Below, piece by piece: positions 28,074 through 36,714 of a stretch of DNA of 64,000 nt (within the stretch, counting starts at the first letter, position 1; each line of letters starts with the position of its first letter). The DNA lies in the NCBI RefSeq assembly GCF_003121485.1, contig NZ_QAVX01000004.1, positions 172,457 to 236,456 of the forward strand, given 5' to 3'. The position numbers were made by a program, and so were the translations under genes. The DNA comes from Dyella sp. C11 (lineage in GTDB: Bacteria > Pseudomonadota > Gammaproteobacteria > Xanthomonadales > Rhodanobacteraceae). The notes beneath the pieces were generated by a model. That model had not been told where the DNA came from. It searched no databases and saw only the letters and a program-made list of their open reading frames with translations.

Positions 28074-29960
28074 TTACAGCACGCCCTGCACGCCCGCCCC
28101 GAACGCCGTGATCAGGCGCGTGTAGATCAGCTTCGGCGATACGTCCACATCGGGGAAGTCACCCACCGGCGTGTAGCAACTGAAGAACGCGGGATCGCTC
28201 GGACGCATCGGCGTGCAGCCGGCCTTGAGTTCGTAGCTGGTGGCGTAGCGGTACGGCCATAGGTCGAAGATGGGCAGGCTTGCGGAGAAGTCGCCGATGG
28301 CCATGCTCAGGCTGCTCTGCTGGCGCGGTGCGATCACCCATGCATTCTCCGGCTGCGTGTCACGCAGGATGCTTTCGCGCAGCTCGGTGGCGAAGCGTGC
28401 GTCGTACACGATCACGCCCGCTTCGGTGTTGTAGTGGTCCGAACGCGGGTCGAAATTGTGCGAACCGACCATCGCGAAATCGTCGTCCACCACAATGGAT
28501 TTGGCGTGCAGTCCAAAACGGCGTCCCGGCGTGGTCAGCGGTGCCGGGCGGTTGCGCCGTGCACCGCTGCGACTGGCGAGCAGGCCGCGTTCGGTACCGA
28601 CGCGTCGATGGGCCGGCGTGCCATCCGTTGAAAGTGGCGGTCCTTCGTCGTCGGCGGCATCCGCGTTGTCTTCGGCGGGGCCGGCGGCGTGTGGCTTCAT
28701 CTCGTAGATCTCGAAGCCGAAGTCCTTCAAGTAACTCTTGCGGTGTTTGTACGAGAGGGCATAGACCGCGAAAGCATCGGTGGAAGCCAGCGAATTGGTC
28801 GACACCACGATGCGTGGCGGCGACGCTCCCTGATGCAGCCGCTCGAAAATCGCCTTGGCGCGGTCGCTCAACACCAGGTACGGCGTCTGCAGCACCACTT
28901 CATGTTGTGCGGCACCGACCATGCGCATGAGGTGCGTGGTGAATTCGTGGGCGCTTCGCTTGTCGGGTTGATCCGTTTTAGCCGGCAGGTCGCTGAAGAA
29001 ATCCACGCGACCGGTACGCAGCGTGTCGGACACCAGCACGTCGTCGATCCAGGCCGGATCGCTGGCTTCTTCCATCACGCGCGCCACGCGCTGCGGATGC
29101 GCATAGTGCGGTTCCGGCATGGGGCCGGGGTGGATGTCGTCGAGCAGGTAGCGATTCACATCGCGCAACTGCGTCAACGGCGTGGAGCGTTTGTGGTGCC
29201 AGAACGTCTCGAAACTGCGGGCCATTTCGTGTGCTGCCGGGCCGCCCACCATCACATCGCGATCGACGTAGTCGAAATCGTTGTCCCAGTCGAAGTAGCG
29301 ATCCTGGTAATTGCGCCCGCCGGTGATGCCGATCAGGTTGTCCACCAGCAGCAGCTTGTTGTGCATGCGCTGGTTGAACGTCATGAAGCAGCACACGATG
29401 CTCGCGCTGAACTCCACTGCCGAGGTCTGCGCTTCGTGGAACGTGGGGTTGTACAGGCGTACTTCCAGGTTCTCGTGCACGGTGGCGAGTCGTTCGAGCA
29501 GCACCGGGTCGCCGAAGGAGAACAGCTGGTCGGCAAGGATGCGCACCTTCACGCCGCGTCGCGCCGCCTTGATCAGTTCGTTGAGCACCAGCTGGCCGGC
29601 GTCGTCCTGGTCCCAGATGTAGGTCTGCACGTCGATGCTGTGCTGCGCGGCGCGAATCAGGTTGAGCCGCGCCACCATCGCCGCCTCGCTGTCGTTGAGC
29701 AGCGTCACCACATGCACGGGTTGATCGGGCGTGGAGTCGGCCATGGCCTGCTGGCCGGCATCAATCAATGCCGAGTCGATGGCGCAGTGATCGTATCGGT
29801 CGCAATCAAGCTGGCGCGGTGAATCGGTGGCGACCACGACATCGGCGCGGTGCACGCGCGAAGGCGACACGCTGCATCCCGAGAGCATCAGGATCGCTGC
29901 AAACAATAGGGAGACGGCGATCCCGCGCTGGCGCATGCGCGCATGATACGGGAGAAGCAT
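28074..29960 (-). CDS. Phospholipase D-family lipoprotein (cardiolipin-synthase-like)
   Basis: 628 residues. Lipoprotein signal with lipobox LSGC, so membrane-anchored and periplasm-facing. Two HKD catalytic motifs: HNKLLLVD followed by GGRNYQDRYF, and HAKSIVVD followed by GSHNFDPRS. Family members transfer phosphatidyl groups or hydrolyse phosphodiesters. The segment between the motifs (about residues 420-470) is Ala/Asp-rich and probably disordered. The ATG at 29960 is kept because AAGGG lies seven bases upstream. Confidence 0.85.
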   Translation of the reverse strand: MLLPYHARMRQRGIAVSLLFAAILMLSGCSVSPSRVHRADVVVATDSPRQLDCDRYDHCAIDSALIDAGQQAMADSTPDQPVHVVTLLNDSEAAMVARLNLIRAAQHSIDVQTYIWDQDDAGQLVLNELIKAARRGVKVRILADQLFSFGDPVLLERLATVHENLEVRLYNPTFHEAQTSAVEFSASIVCCFMTFNQRMHNKLLLVDNLIGITGGRNYQDRYFDWDNDFDYVDRDVMVGGPAAHEMARSFETFWHHKRSTPLTQLRDVNRYLLDDIHPGPMPEPHYAHPQRVARVMEEASDPAWIDDVLVSDTLRTGRVDFFSDLPAKTDQPDKRSAHEFTTHLMRMVGAAQHEVVLQTPYLVLSDRAKAIFERLHQGASPPRIVVSTNSLASTDAFAVYALSYKHRKSYLKDFGFEIYEMKPHAAGPAEDNADAADDEGPPLSTDGTPAHRRVGTERGLLASRSGARRNRPAPLTTPGRRFGLHAKSIVVDDDFAMVGSHNFDPRSDHYNTEAGVIVYDARFATELRESILRDTQPENAWVIAPRQQSSLSMAIGDFSASLPIFDLWPYRYATSYELKAGCTPMRPSDPAFFSCYTPVGDFPDVDVSPKLIYTRLITAFGAGVQGVL

Positions 29961-29981
29961 GACGTTCCCTTGAGGCGCCGC

Positions 29982-30025
29982 TTAACGCCTGGGGCAGTTA
30001 ACGCCTGGGGTATTAACGCTTGGGG
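29982..30025. repeat. Three tandem 15-16 bp repeats at the 3' end of the yceI-like gene
   Basis: Copies of TTAACGCCTGGGG start at 29982 and 29998, and TTAACGCTTGGGG at 30013. The third copy is the end of the coding sequence (codons PK-R-stop on the minus strand), so the stop-codon region was duplicated downstream twice. Confidence 0.8.
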
Positions 30026-30582
30026 TAATCCAGACTGATCATCATGCCCAACTGCACCTGGTCCGAGATGGCCGTGCGATGACCGCTCATGCCGAAGTCG
30101 CTGCGCTGGATGGTGCCGCGTACGGAAATCACGCATTGCTGCGGCGACGCGAGTGGGCAGTGCGAAGGAAGCACTTCGAAACGCGCTGGCTTGGTCACGC
30201 CGCGCAAGGTCAGCGTGCCATCGAGGTCGCCGCCTTTCTCCAGCATGTCCAGCGAAATGGGTTCGGAGACGAAGTGGATCGAAGGAAACCGCGAGGCGTC
30301 GAAGAATTCCGGCGCCAGCACCCAGCGACGGACACGGTCCGAACCCATGTGGATGCTGTCGACCGTGATGCGCGCATCGACGATGGCGGTGTCGTGCAGG
30401 GCGCTCAGGGTCACGTCGCCGTCGATTTCTTCGAAACGGCCGCTGATCTGGCTGAGCCAGAACAGCTTGACGCCGAAATCGGCGTGGGAGCGTGCGGGAT
30501 CGATGCGGTAATCGGCCGCCTGCGCTGGCTGCATCATCAGCAGCATCAGCAGCAGGCAGGCGCTGGCAAACGGTAACGTCAT
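30013..30582 (-). CDS. YceI-family periplasmic lipid-binding protein
   Basis: 189 residues: signal peptide (LLLMLLMMQPAQA-A) and a YceI lipocalin-like fold beginning YRIDPARSHADFGVK and with SDFGMSGHRTAISDQVQL near the end. YceI proteins bind isoprenoid quinone-like lipids in the periplasm. The ATG at 30582 is chosen for the signal peptide; in-frame codons up to 30642 overlap the end of sixA and look random. The gene follows sixA by 16 bp, likely the same transcript. Confidence 0.85.
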   Translation of the reverse strand: MTLPFASACLLLMLLMMQPAQAADYRIDPARSHADFGVKLFWLSQISGRFEEIDGDVTLSALHDTAIVDARITVDSIHMGSDRVRRWVLAPEFFDASRFPSIHFVSEPISLDMLEKGGDLDGTLTLRGVTKPARFEVLPSHCPLASPQQCVISVRGTIQRSDFGMSGHRTAISDQVQLGMMISLDYPKR

Positions 30583-30598
30583 GGGAGCCCGAAGGTGG

Positions 30599-31072
30599 TC
30601 ATGGGGACCAGAAGGCATCCAAACGCGCGTTGCCGGGTTCAAGCGTACCGTTGAGGTGCAATACCGCGAGACCGCCGGGCGGCATGCCGCGGAACTCGTC
30701 GGAACGGCCTTCCACCAGCAGCGCCACCAGTCGTTCGATGCCGGGGTTGTGGCCTACCAGCATGACCGTGCCGGCATCGCCGTGCTGGTCGAGCAACGCC
30801 ATGAGTTCGCCGGGCGTGGCTTCGTAGATGTCGTCGGCGAATTGGGTGCCTGGCGACTTGCCATAAGCGGCGAGGGCGAGCTCGGCGGTGGCGCGGGTGC
30901 GTTCCGAAGGCGAGCACAGCACACGGTCCACCTTGACCCCGTGCGATGCCAGCCATTTGCCGGCGGCCTTGGCTTCCTGCTCTCCGCGTCCGCTCAGGCG
31001 TCGGCTGTGATCATCGCCGCCGGACGGTGCCGGTTGGGCTTCAGCGTGACGCAACAGGATGAGTTCTTGCAT
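30599..31072 (-). CDS. sixA: Phosphohistidine phosphatase SixA
   Basis: 157 residues, the SixA size. Histidine-phosphatase motif LLRHAEA at the N terminus and the second His in VGHNPG. SixA removes phosphate from histidine phosphotransfer proteins (PTSNtr NPr or ArcB-type). ATG at 31072 with GGGAG upstream. Confidence 0.9.
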   Translation of the reverse strand: MQELILLRHAEAQPAPSGGDDHSRRLSGRGEQEAKAAGKWLASHGVKVDRVLCSPSERTRATAELALAAYGKSPGTQFADDIYEATPGELMALLDQHGDAGTVMLVGHNPGIERLVALLVEGRSDEFRGMPPGGLAVLHLNGTLEPGNARLDAFWSP

Positions 31073-31109
31073 GTTTGGCTCCCAGTCGTGCCACGCAGGA
31101 CACGCGATG

Positions 31110-31742
31110 TCAGTGCTGGCGCTTGATCCAGCGCAGAAGATGCTTCCAGTCCTCCTGCTGGCTTCGAACGTTTTCCGAAGCGTAATCAAAGATACCCTTG
31201 CCGAGTGCGGTCAGCAGCACATAGGCCTGGCTGTCACGCAACTGCGCCACCAGCGGAAACGGCGCCTGCTCGGCCACCCGCGCCATGGCGTCCTGGCTGG
31301 CATTCGTCCACGGCTTCAGGCGATTGCCCACCAGGCCCACCGGCAGCTTGCCCCGTTTGATGCGGTTGATCTGCTTGAGTTCCTCGAGGAAGCCGAACGT
31401 GGCATCGAGGTCGAAGGTTGACGGCAGCACGGGCACCAGCACCACGTCGGCCTTCTCGAGATAGGGTTCCAGGTCTTTCTCCTGCGAACCGGCAGGCGTG
31501 TCGATAAGCACGCGCTGGGTATCGGGAGGAATCTTGTCCAGCGCTTTGCGTCCGCCTTCGATGGCGAGCACGCCGGGAACGTTGTCCGGGCGATTGGCCG
31601 CCCAGCGGAAACCGGACTTCTGCCGGTCGGCGTCGACGATGGCCGTGTGCTTGCCATCCTGCGCCCAATGCGAGGCCAACTGCGTGACCACGGTGCTCTT
31701 GCCGCAACCGCCTTTGCTGCTTGCTACCAGTACCGTCAGCAT
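31110..31742 (-). CDS. Orphan ParA-family ATPase
   Basis: 210 residues. Deviant Walker A KGGCGKST at the N terminus, Walker A' VLIDTPAG and the partner residues of ParA/MinD ATPases. No parB or centromere-like repeats are adjacent, so this is an orphan that may position a protein cluster or chromosomal element rather than segregate DNA. ATG at 31742 chosen because the P-loop strand begins there. It is 37 bp upstream of sixA on the same strand. Confidence 0.85.
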   Translation of the reverse strand: MLTVLVASSKGGCGKSTVVTQLASHWAQDGKHTAIVDADRQKSGFRWAANRPDNVPGVLAIEGGRKALDKIPPDTQRVLIDTPAGSQEKDLEPYLEKADVVLVPVLPSTFDLDATFGFLEELKQINRIKRGKLPVGLVGNRLKPWTNASQDAMARVAEQAPFPLVAQLRDSQAYVLLTALGKGIFDYASENVRSQQEDWKHLLRWIKRQH

Positions 31743-31855
31743 GATGCCGCCCCAGGTGTCCAAGCCGGGGCCCAGCCTACACGATGGCCGGGGCACCCAT
31801 ACAAGCGGTGAGTGCTGCGACTGGCAACCCGAGTTGTGGATACCCGTCGTGAAGC

Positions 31856-32866
31856 TCAACCCGCTTTGGAAGGCTCCCAGTCAGAAGGTGCATCCACGGG
31901 CATGTTGTAGTCGTGAAGTGCGGTGAGCACCAGGCTCATCTGCGTGCCGCCGGAGCGGGCCAGCTTGAGGAGATGCTGGGCAATGGCCATGTCGCCCTTG
32001 GCCCGCACCGAGAGCTCCGAGAAGCTCTGCACCTGCCACACCAGGTTGCGGCGCGCCCGCTTGGCGTCTTCTTTCTGCGAGTCGTCATCGGCCAGCACTT
32101 CGCGCAGATGCAGCCCCAGCGAACGGGCCAGCGGGCTGGAACCCCATTCGAGCAGCTTGCCCAGCTTCAGGCAGTCCGCCTTGATGTCCGCCTTGTCGGC
32201 GTTGTCCTCGCACAGGCGCGAGGTGGCTTGCAGCGCCGGTTGCGGTTGACCTTCGGCCAGGCCGAACACCAGGGTCAGCTGCACGTCCGCGCCATTCATG
32301 CCCGACAGCGGACCGACCACATTGGCCGGCGGCGGCAGCGTGGTCACGGTGGTGGACAGTGCCTTCAGCGTGGCGCCGGCGTAATCGTCATAAACCTTGG
32401 CCGAGGCGGCCTTGGCGATGTCCTGGCGGGCATCGTCGTTCTTGCCGTCGCGAATGTCCTGGCCCAGCTTGAGCATCCACACGGCAGCGTTGTCCGGCGC
32501 CTGCTGCACCAGCTTGGTGGCCGCGTCGGCGTTCGGGCAATCGCCGGCCTTGCTGTCGCAATCGCTCAGGCGCACCCAGCTGATTTCCGGCCCCGCGCCT
32601 TCGGCGGCGGCAGCGCGGTCGATCAGCGTGTGATAGCTGTTGAAGTCCGGCTGATCCTTCAGCGGGCGGGCGAGCAGGGCGGCGCCCATCAGGGGAATCG
32701 GATCGGCCTGGGGGGCGGCGACGCTCACCAGGTCCTTCTGGTACTGCAGCAGCGCCTGGCGGCGCGCGTTCTGTTGGGCATCCGGCGATGGCGTCTTGGC
32801 CGCCAGGGCGGGGCCGGAAGCTGCCGCCAGCAGCAGGGCCAGGGGGATCAGTTGCCGTCCGAGCAT
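31856..32866 (-). CDS. Secreted/periplasmic hypothetical protein, alpha-helical
   Basis: 336 residues with a clear signal peptide (LIPLALLLAAASGPALA-A). The mature part is Ala/Leu/Asp-rich and predicted helical, possibly TPR/SEL1-like (DNAAVWMLKLGQDIRDG; QALLQYQKDLVS), with few charged clusters and four cysteines (CDSKAGDC, LCEDN, DCLKLG). No family recognised. ATG at 32866 has AAGGA eight bases upstream. Confidence 0.65.
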   Translation of the reverse strand: MLGRQLIPLALLLAAASGPALAAKTPSPDAQQNARRQALLQYQKDLVSVAAPQADPIPLMGAALLARPLKDQPDFNSYHTLIDRAAAAEGAGPEISWVRLSDCDSKAGDCPNADAATKLVQQAPDNAAVWMLKLGQDIRDGKNDDARQDIAKAASAKVYDDYAGATLKALSTTVTTLPPPANVVGPLSGMNGADVQLTLVFGLAEGQPQPALQATSRLCEDNADKADIKADCLKLGKLLEWGSSPLARSLGLHLREVLADDDSQKEDAKRARRNLVWQVQSFSELSVRAKGDMAIAQHLLKLARSGGTQMSLVLTALHDYNMPVDAPSDWEPSKAG

Positions 32867-33033
32867 CGAGTGTTCCTTACAAAAAGCCAACGATCAGGAT
32901 AACGCCCGAGGATTAAGCTCGCCTGATCCGCGCTCATGCGGCAGGCGGGAGAACGCGCCCTGCCTTGCTAGCATGGCCGCTTCGCGACGCCCCGGGGTGA
33001 CACGTCATCCTGCGCAGCACAGGAGAAGACTAC

Positions 33034-33234
33034 GTGAACGACATTTCCCTACTGGCCGATGGCCGCGCCGCCCCCTGGTTCGTCGGCTGGGGCACGCTGG
33101 CCCTGATCAACGCCGGCCTCGCCCAGGGCAAGAATCGCAGTGGACTGTTGTGGTTCCTGCTGTCGCTGGTGCTGGGCCCCATCGCCACGCTGGTGCTGGT
33201 GCTGATGCCGAAGGCGCGGCAGACGCTGTTTTGA
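33034..33234 (+). CDS. Small membrane protein, 66 residues
   Basis: Starts with GTG after AGGAG at good spacing. Two hydrophobic segments (WFVGWGTLALINAGLA and LLWFLLSLVLGPIATLVLVLM) and a short basic tail. Resembles small uncharacterised antenna-like proteins; function unknown. A terminator-like hairpin with six T follows at 33295. Confidence 0.65.
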   Translation: MNDISLLADGRAAPWFVGWGTLALINAGLAQGKNRSGLLWFLLSLVLGPIATLVLVLMPKARQTLF

Positions 33235-33267
33235 TGTGAGTCGGCGCCGATGGCGCCTGCAAATGGA

Positions 33268-33380
33268 AAGTCGGCTCGCTAGCGCGAGCCTGGAAAGGGG
33301 GAAAGCAAAAGCCCGCTCTCCCCTTACTTTTTTACAGCGAGCGCAGCGAGCGGCTTTCCAGGCCGCGGAGCGGCCGACTT
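33268..33380. repeat. Composite palindromic repeat between a small gene and speE
   Basis: Arms 33268-33297 and 33354-33380 are imperfect inverted copies of AAGTCGGC-stem-CCTGGAAAG. Each contains its own small hairpin (GGCTCGC/GCGAGCC and GGCCGC/GCGGCC). It sits between two convergent genes and encloses a T-run terminator. Confidence 0.6.
33295..33333 (+). terminator. Terminator-like hairpin
   Basis: AAGGGG (33295-33300) pairs with CCCCTT (33320-33325), followed by AC and six T. It would end the plus-strand small gene at 33034. The stem is short. Confidence 0.5.
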
Positions 33381-33387
33381 ACTCTCG

Positions 33388-34242
33388 TTACTCGCCCAGC
33401 GCCTCGCGCATGAATTCCGGCTGGGCCAGCGCCGCCTTGTGGATATCGGCGTTGTAGTAGCGGGTCGGGAAGTTCTTGCTCAGCGCGCCGCGCTCGCGGA
33501 AGCCGGCCAGGTCGCCACCCTTGCGGACCATGGTGCAGCTCCACCAGCCGGTGGGGTAGCACGGCTGCGGGAACGGCAGGGTCTTCACGGCGCTGAAGCC
33601 GGCCGTGCGCATGGCCGAACGCATGGACTTGATCAGTTCCAGGTGGGCAATCGGCGATTCGGACTGCTGCACCAGGATGCCGCCGTGGCGCAGGGCCTTG
33701 TAGCAGCTGGCATAGAAGGCGGCGTTGAACAGGCCTTCGGCCGGGCCGACCGGGTCGGTCGAGTCCACGATGATCAGGTCCAGCGATTCCGGCTCGGCTT
33801 CGGCCATGTACTTGATGCCGTCGATGAACAGCAGTTCGGCGCGCGGATCGTTGTTGGAATCGCACAGTTCCGGAAAGTACTGCTCGGCCAGGCGCGTCAC
33901 GCGCTCGTCGATTTCCACCTGCACCGCGTGCTCCACTTCCTCGTGCTTGAGCACTTCACGCAGCGTGCCGCAGTCGCCGCCGCCGATGATCACCACGCGC
34001 TTGGCGCGCGCATGGGTGAACAGGGCCGGGTGGGTCATCATCTCGTGATAGAGGAAGTTGTCGCGGCTGGTGAGCATGACGCAGCCGTCGATCACCATCA
34101 GGTTGCCCCAATCGGTGGTCTGGTAGATCTCGATGGTCTGGAACGGGGTTTTCTCGGCGTGCAGCAGCTTCTCCACGCGGTAACCAATGGAGGAGCCGGA
34201 GGCCTGGTGGGCTTCGGTGAACCAGCTGGGGTGCTGCGACAT
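33388..34242 (-). CDS. speE: Spermidine synthase (polyamine aminopropyltransferase)
   Basis: 284 residues; transfers the aminopropyl group of decarboxylated SAM to putrescine. Nucleotide-binding motif GGGDCGTLREVLKH and catalytic-loop motif DSTDPVG are present, with the N-terminal beta-sheet domain (YRVEKLLHAEKTPFQTIEIYQT). ATG at 34242 is preceded by AGGAA. Divergent from speA, with a large palindromic element between them. Confidence 0.95.
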   Translation of the reverse strand: MSQHPSWFTEAHQASGSSIGYRVEKLLHAEKTPFQTIEIYQTTDWGNLMVIDGCVMLTSRDNFLYHEMMTHPALFTHARAKRVVIIGGGDCGTLREVLKHEEVEHAVQVEIDERVTRLAEQYFPELCDSNNDPRAELLFIDGIKYMAEAEPESLDLIIVDSTDPVGPAEGLFNAAFYASCYKALRHGGILVQQSESPIAHLELIKSMRSAMRTAGFSAVKTLPFPQPCYPTGWWSCTMVRKGGDLAGFRERGALSKNFPTRYYNADIHKAALAQPEFMREALGE

Positions 34243-34354
34243 GGGGATGTTCCTGACGATCAAAGGGTTCAAAGAACGTCAATTGTAGCCGAGCGGGGTC
34301 TCCGGGGCGGTCCGACGCTGGCTCAATCTTCGGCACATTGTCACAAGAGGCCGT

Positions 34355-34360
34355 TACAAT
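34355..34360 (+). promoter_or_regulatory. Isolated -10-like hexamer upstream of speA
   Basis: TACAAT with no acceptable -35 at 15-18 bp; the nearest TTGTCA is only 11 bp away. It lies 40 bp before the palindromic element, so any speA transcript from here would carry the whole element in its leader. Confidence 0.25.
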
Positions 34361-34399
34361 AGCCGTCCGAATCGCCGTGCCAACCTGCCCGCGATTCAA

Positions 34400-34669
34400 G
34401 GGATGCTCGAAACTATTCCCTGAGGGTGTCACGGGTTCTGTGTGCCCGCAGGTGTGTGTCGTGTCGGCGAAGGCAGGCTGGCCGCCTGTCGAGACGTCGC
34501 GGCACGCAGCTGCGGGCACACAGAACCCGCCCTTTGGGTGGTGTCCAGAAAGCCCACAGGCTGCGGCGCGCGACTTGCCCAGGCAGCCAGCCTGCAACTG
34601 CGTCACGCGCCGCAGCCTGTGGGCTTTCTGGACACCATGCCACTCTCAGGGAATGGTTCCGAGCATCCC
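34400..34669. repeat. Large structured palindromic element, copy 1 (between speE and speA)
   Basis: 270 bp in a 547-bp gene-free gap. Outer arms 34400-34424 and 34645-34669 (25 bp, two mismatches) start with GGGATGCTC. Inside: hairpin A, stem 34433-34451/34510-34528 (19 bp, perfect), enclosing a weaker middle stem (34458-34466/34495-34503) and a tip CAGGC-TGGCC-GCCTG (34475-34489 region); hairpin B, stem 34540-34570/34606-34636 (31 bp, perfect), with tip CAGGC-AGCCA-GCCTG in its 35-nt loop. The tips of A and B are inverted versions of each other. The same plan recurs at 55723. Not recognised. The remainder of the gap (34670-34789) holds the leader and strong ribosome site of speA and a GC-rich stretch without clear signals. 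Confidence 0.85.
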
Positions 34670-34789
34670 ATAGGTCAGCCGCGGCCCCGCGGCGTGCGAG
34701 GCTTCCGGCCCGGCTGACTTTGTTTCGTCAAGGCTCGCCGCTGCGACGACATGTCCAGGGTGTTACACCCGTAAAACAAGGAACCCTCC

Positions 34790-36679
34790 ATGTCGAAGCA
34801 CTGGAACATTGACGCTGCCCGCCACACCTATGCCGTTCCGCACTGGAGCGACGGCTATGTGGACGTCAACGACGCCGGCCACATCGTGATGCGCCCGCAT
34901 GGCACCAAGGGTCCGGCGCTGTCGCTGCCGGCCATCGTGGATCGTGCCCGCGACGAAGGCCTGCGCTTGCCGCTGCTGGTGCGCTTTCCGGACATCCTGG
35001 CCGACCGCTTGAAGCGCCTGCAGGACGCCTTTGCCAAAGCCATCGGTGAATGGAGCTACGCGGGCGGCTACACGGCCGTCTATCCGATCAAGGTGAACCA
35101 GCAGCGCGGCGTGGCCGGCGAGCTGGTGGCCGCCGGTGAGCATGGCTTCGGCCTCGAAGCCGGTTCCAAGCCCGAACTCATGGCCGTGCTGGCCATGGCG
35201 CGCCCGGGCAGCATCGTCATCTGCAATGGCTACAAGGATCGCGAATACATCCGTCTCGCGCTGATCGGCCTCAAGCTGGGCCTGCGCGTGCACATCGTGA
35301 TCGAAAAGCTTTCCGAGCTCGATCACGTTTTCACCGAAGCGAAGGCCCTGAATGTCGAGCCGTTGCTGGGCGTGCGCGTGCGCCTGGCCTCCATCGGTGC
35401 GGGCAAGTGGCAGAACACCGGCGGCGACAAGGGCAAATTCGGCCTCTCGCCCAGCCAGGTGCTGACGCTGGTGGAACGCCTGGACAAGGCCAACCTCAAG
35501 CACACGCTGAAGCTGCAGCATTTCCACATGGGCTCGCAGATTTCCAACGTGCGCGACATCGCCAACGGCATGCGCGAAGCCACGCGTTACTTCGTGGAAC
35601 TGAAGCGCATGGGCGTGCCGCTGGACATCGTCGACGTCGGTGGTGGCCTGGGCGTGGACTATGAAGGCTCGCGTTCGCGCAGCCACAACTCCATCAACTA
35701 CTCCATCGAACAGTACGCCGCGACCATCGTGCAGTCGCTGGCCGAAGCCGTGGCGGAAGCGGACCTGCCCGCGCCGCACATCATCACCGAGGCCGGCCGC
35801 GCCATGACCGCGCACCACGCCGTGATGGTGGTGAACGTGACCGAGGTGGAACCGGTGCCGGATGGCAACATCCCAGCCGCGCACGACCACGAACCCGCCG
35901 TGCTGCGCCGCCTGCGCGAAACCTGGGACGAACTGGACACGCGCCCCGCGCTGGAACTGTTCCACGAAGCGCAGCATCACCTTGCCGAAGGCCAGACGCT
36001 GTACGCGCTCGGCCAGCTGAGCCTGGAAGATCGCGCACGCCTGGACGACATGTACTACGCCATCGCCAACGCGGTGCGCACGCGCCTGCTGCCGGCCGAG
36101 CGTTCGCATCGCCAGGCGATGGACGAGCTGGACGAGAAGCTGGTCGACAAGTACTTCGTCAATTTCTCGGTGTTCGAATCCGTGCCGGACATCTGGGCCA
36201 TCGACCAGATCTTCCCGATCGCACCGATCGCGCGCCTGGATGAAGAACCCACGCGTCGCGGCGTCATCGTCGACCTGACCTGCGATTCGGACGGCCGCAT
36301 CGACGATTACGTCGACGCCGAAGGCGTGGACGTGAGCCTGCCGCTGCACGCACTGAACGACGACGAGAGCTACCGCCTCGGCATCTTCATGGTCGGCGCG
36401 TACCAGGAAACGCTGGGCGACATCCACAACCTGTTCGGCGACACCGATGCGGTGAACGTGCGCGTGGACGGCGATTCGTATGTTTTCGCGCACAAGCGTC
36501 GTGGCGATACCACCGACCTGATGCTCGACTACGTCGGCTACGACCTGGAAGCCCTGCGCCGCAGCTACCGCGAGCGCATCGCCGCCGCCGGTGTGGAAGG
36601 CGAAGCAGCCGAACAGCTGTTTGTCACATTGAATGAAGGTCTGACCGGATATACCTACCTTTCCGAGGGTGTGCGCTGA
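34790..36679 (+). CDS. speA: Biosynthetic arginine decarboxylase
   Basis: 629 residues, usual for SpeA. Makes agmatine from arginine, the first step of the arginine route to putrescine and so to spermidine made by SpeE next door. PLP-binding Lys101 lies in YPIKVNQQ; the alanine-racemase-like barrel continues to about residue 350 (HMGSQISN, DVGGGLGVDYEGS) and the C-terminal beta domain carries WAIDQIFPIAPI and the substrate-binding DLTCDSDG (Cys). ATG at 34790 with AAGGA upstream. Confidence 0.95.
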   Translation: MSKHWNIDAARHTYAVPHWSDGYVDVNDAGHIVMRPHGTKGPALSLPAIVDRARDEGLRLPLLVRFPDILADRLKRLQDAFAKAIGEWSYAGGYTAVYPIKVNQQRGVAGELVAAGEHGFGLEAGSKPELMAVLAMARPGSIVICNGYKDREYIRLALIGLKLGLRVHIVIEKLSELDHVFTEAKALNVEPLLGVRVRLASIGAGKWQNTGGDKGKFGLSPSQVLTLVERLDKANLKHTLKLQHFHMGSQISNVRDIANGMREATRYFVELKRMGVPLDIVDVGGGLGVDYEGSRSRSHNSINYSIEQYAATIVQSLAEAVAEADLPAPHIITEAGRAMTAHHAVMVVNVTEVEPVPDGNIPAAHDHEPAVLRRLRETWDELDTRPALELFHEAQHHLAEGQTLYALGQLSLEDRARLDDMYYAIANAVRTRLLPAERSHRQAMDELDEKLVDKYFVNFSVFESVPDIWAIDQIFPIAPIARLDEEPTRRGVIVDLTCDSDGRIDDYVDAEGVDVSLPLHALNDDESYRLGIFMVGAYQETLGDIHNLFGDTDAVNVRVDGDSYVFAHKRRGDTTDLMLDYVGYDLEALRRSYRERIAAAGVEGEAAEQLFVTLNEGLTGYTYLSEGVR

Positions 36680-36714
36680 GGCGGTGAACAGCCGCGCTGC
36701 GTCACTCTTTTGCT

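Noticed and set aside
34338..34673. Open frames on both strands in the speE-speA gap
   Set aside because: They come from the palindromic element, which reads almost the same on both strands; no ribosome sites.
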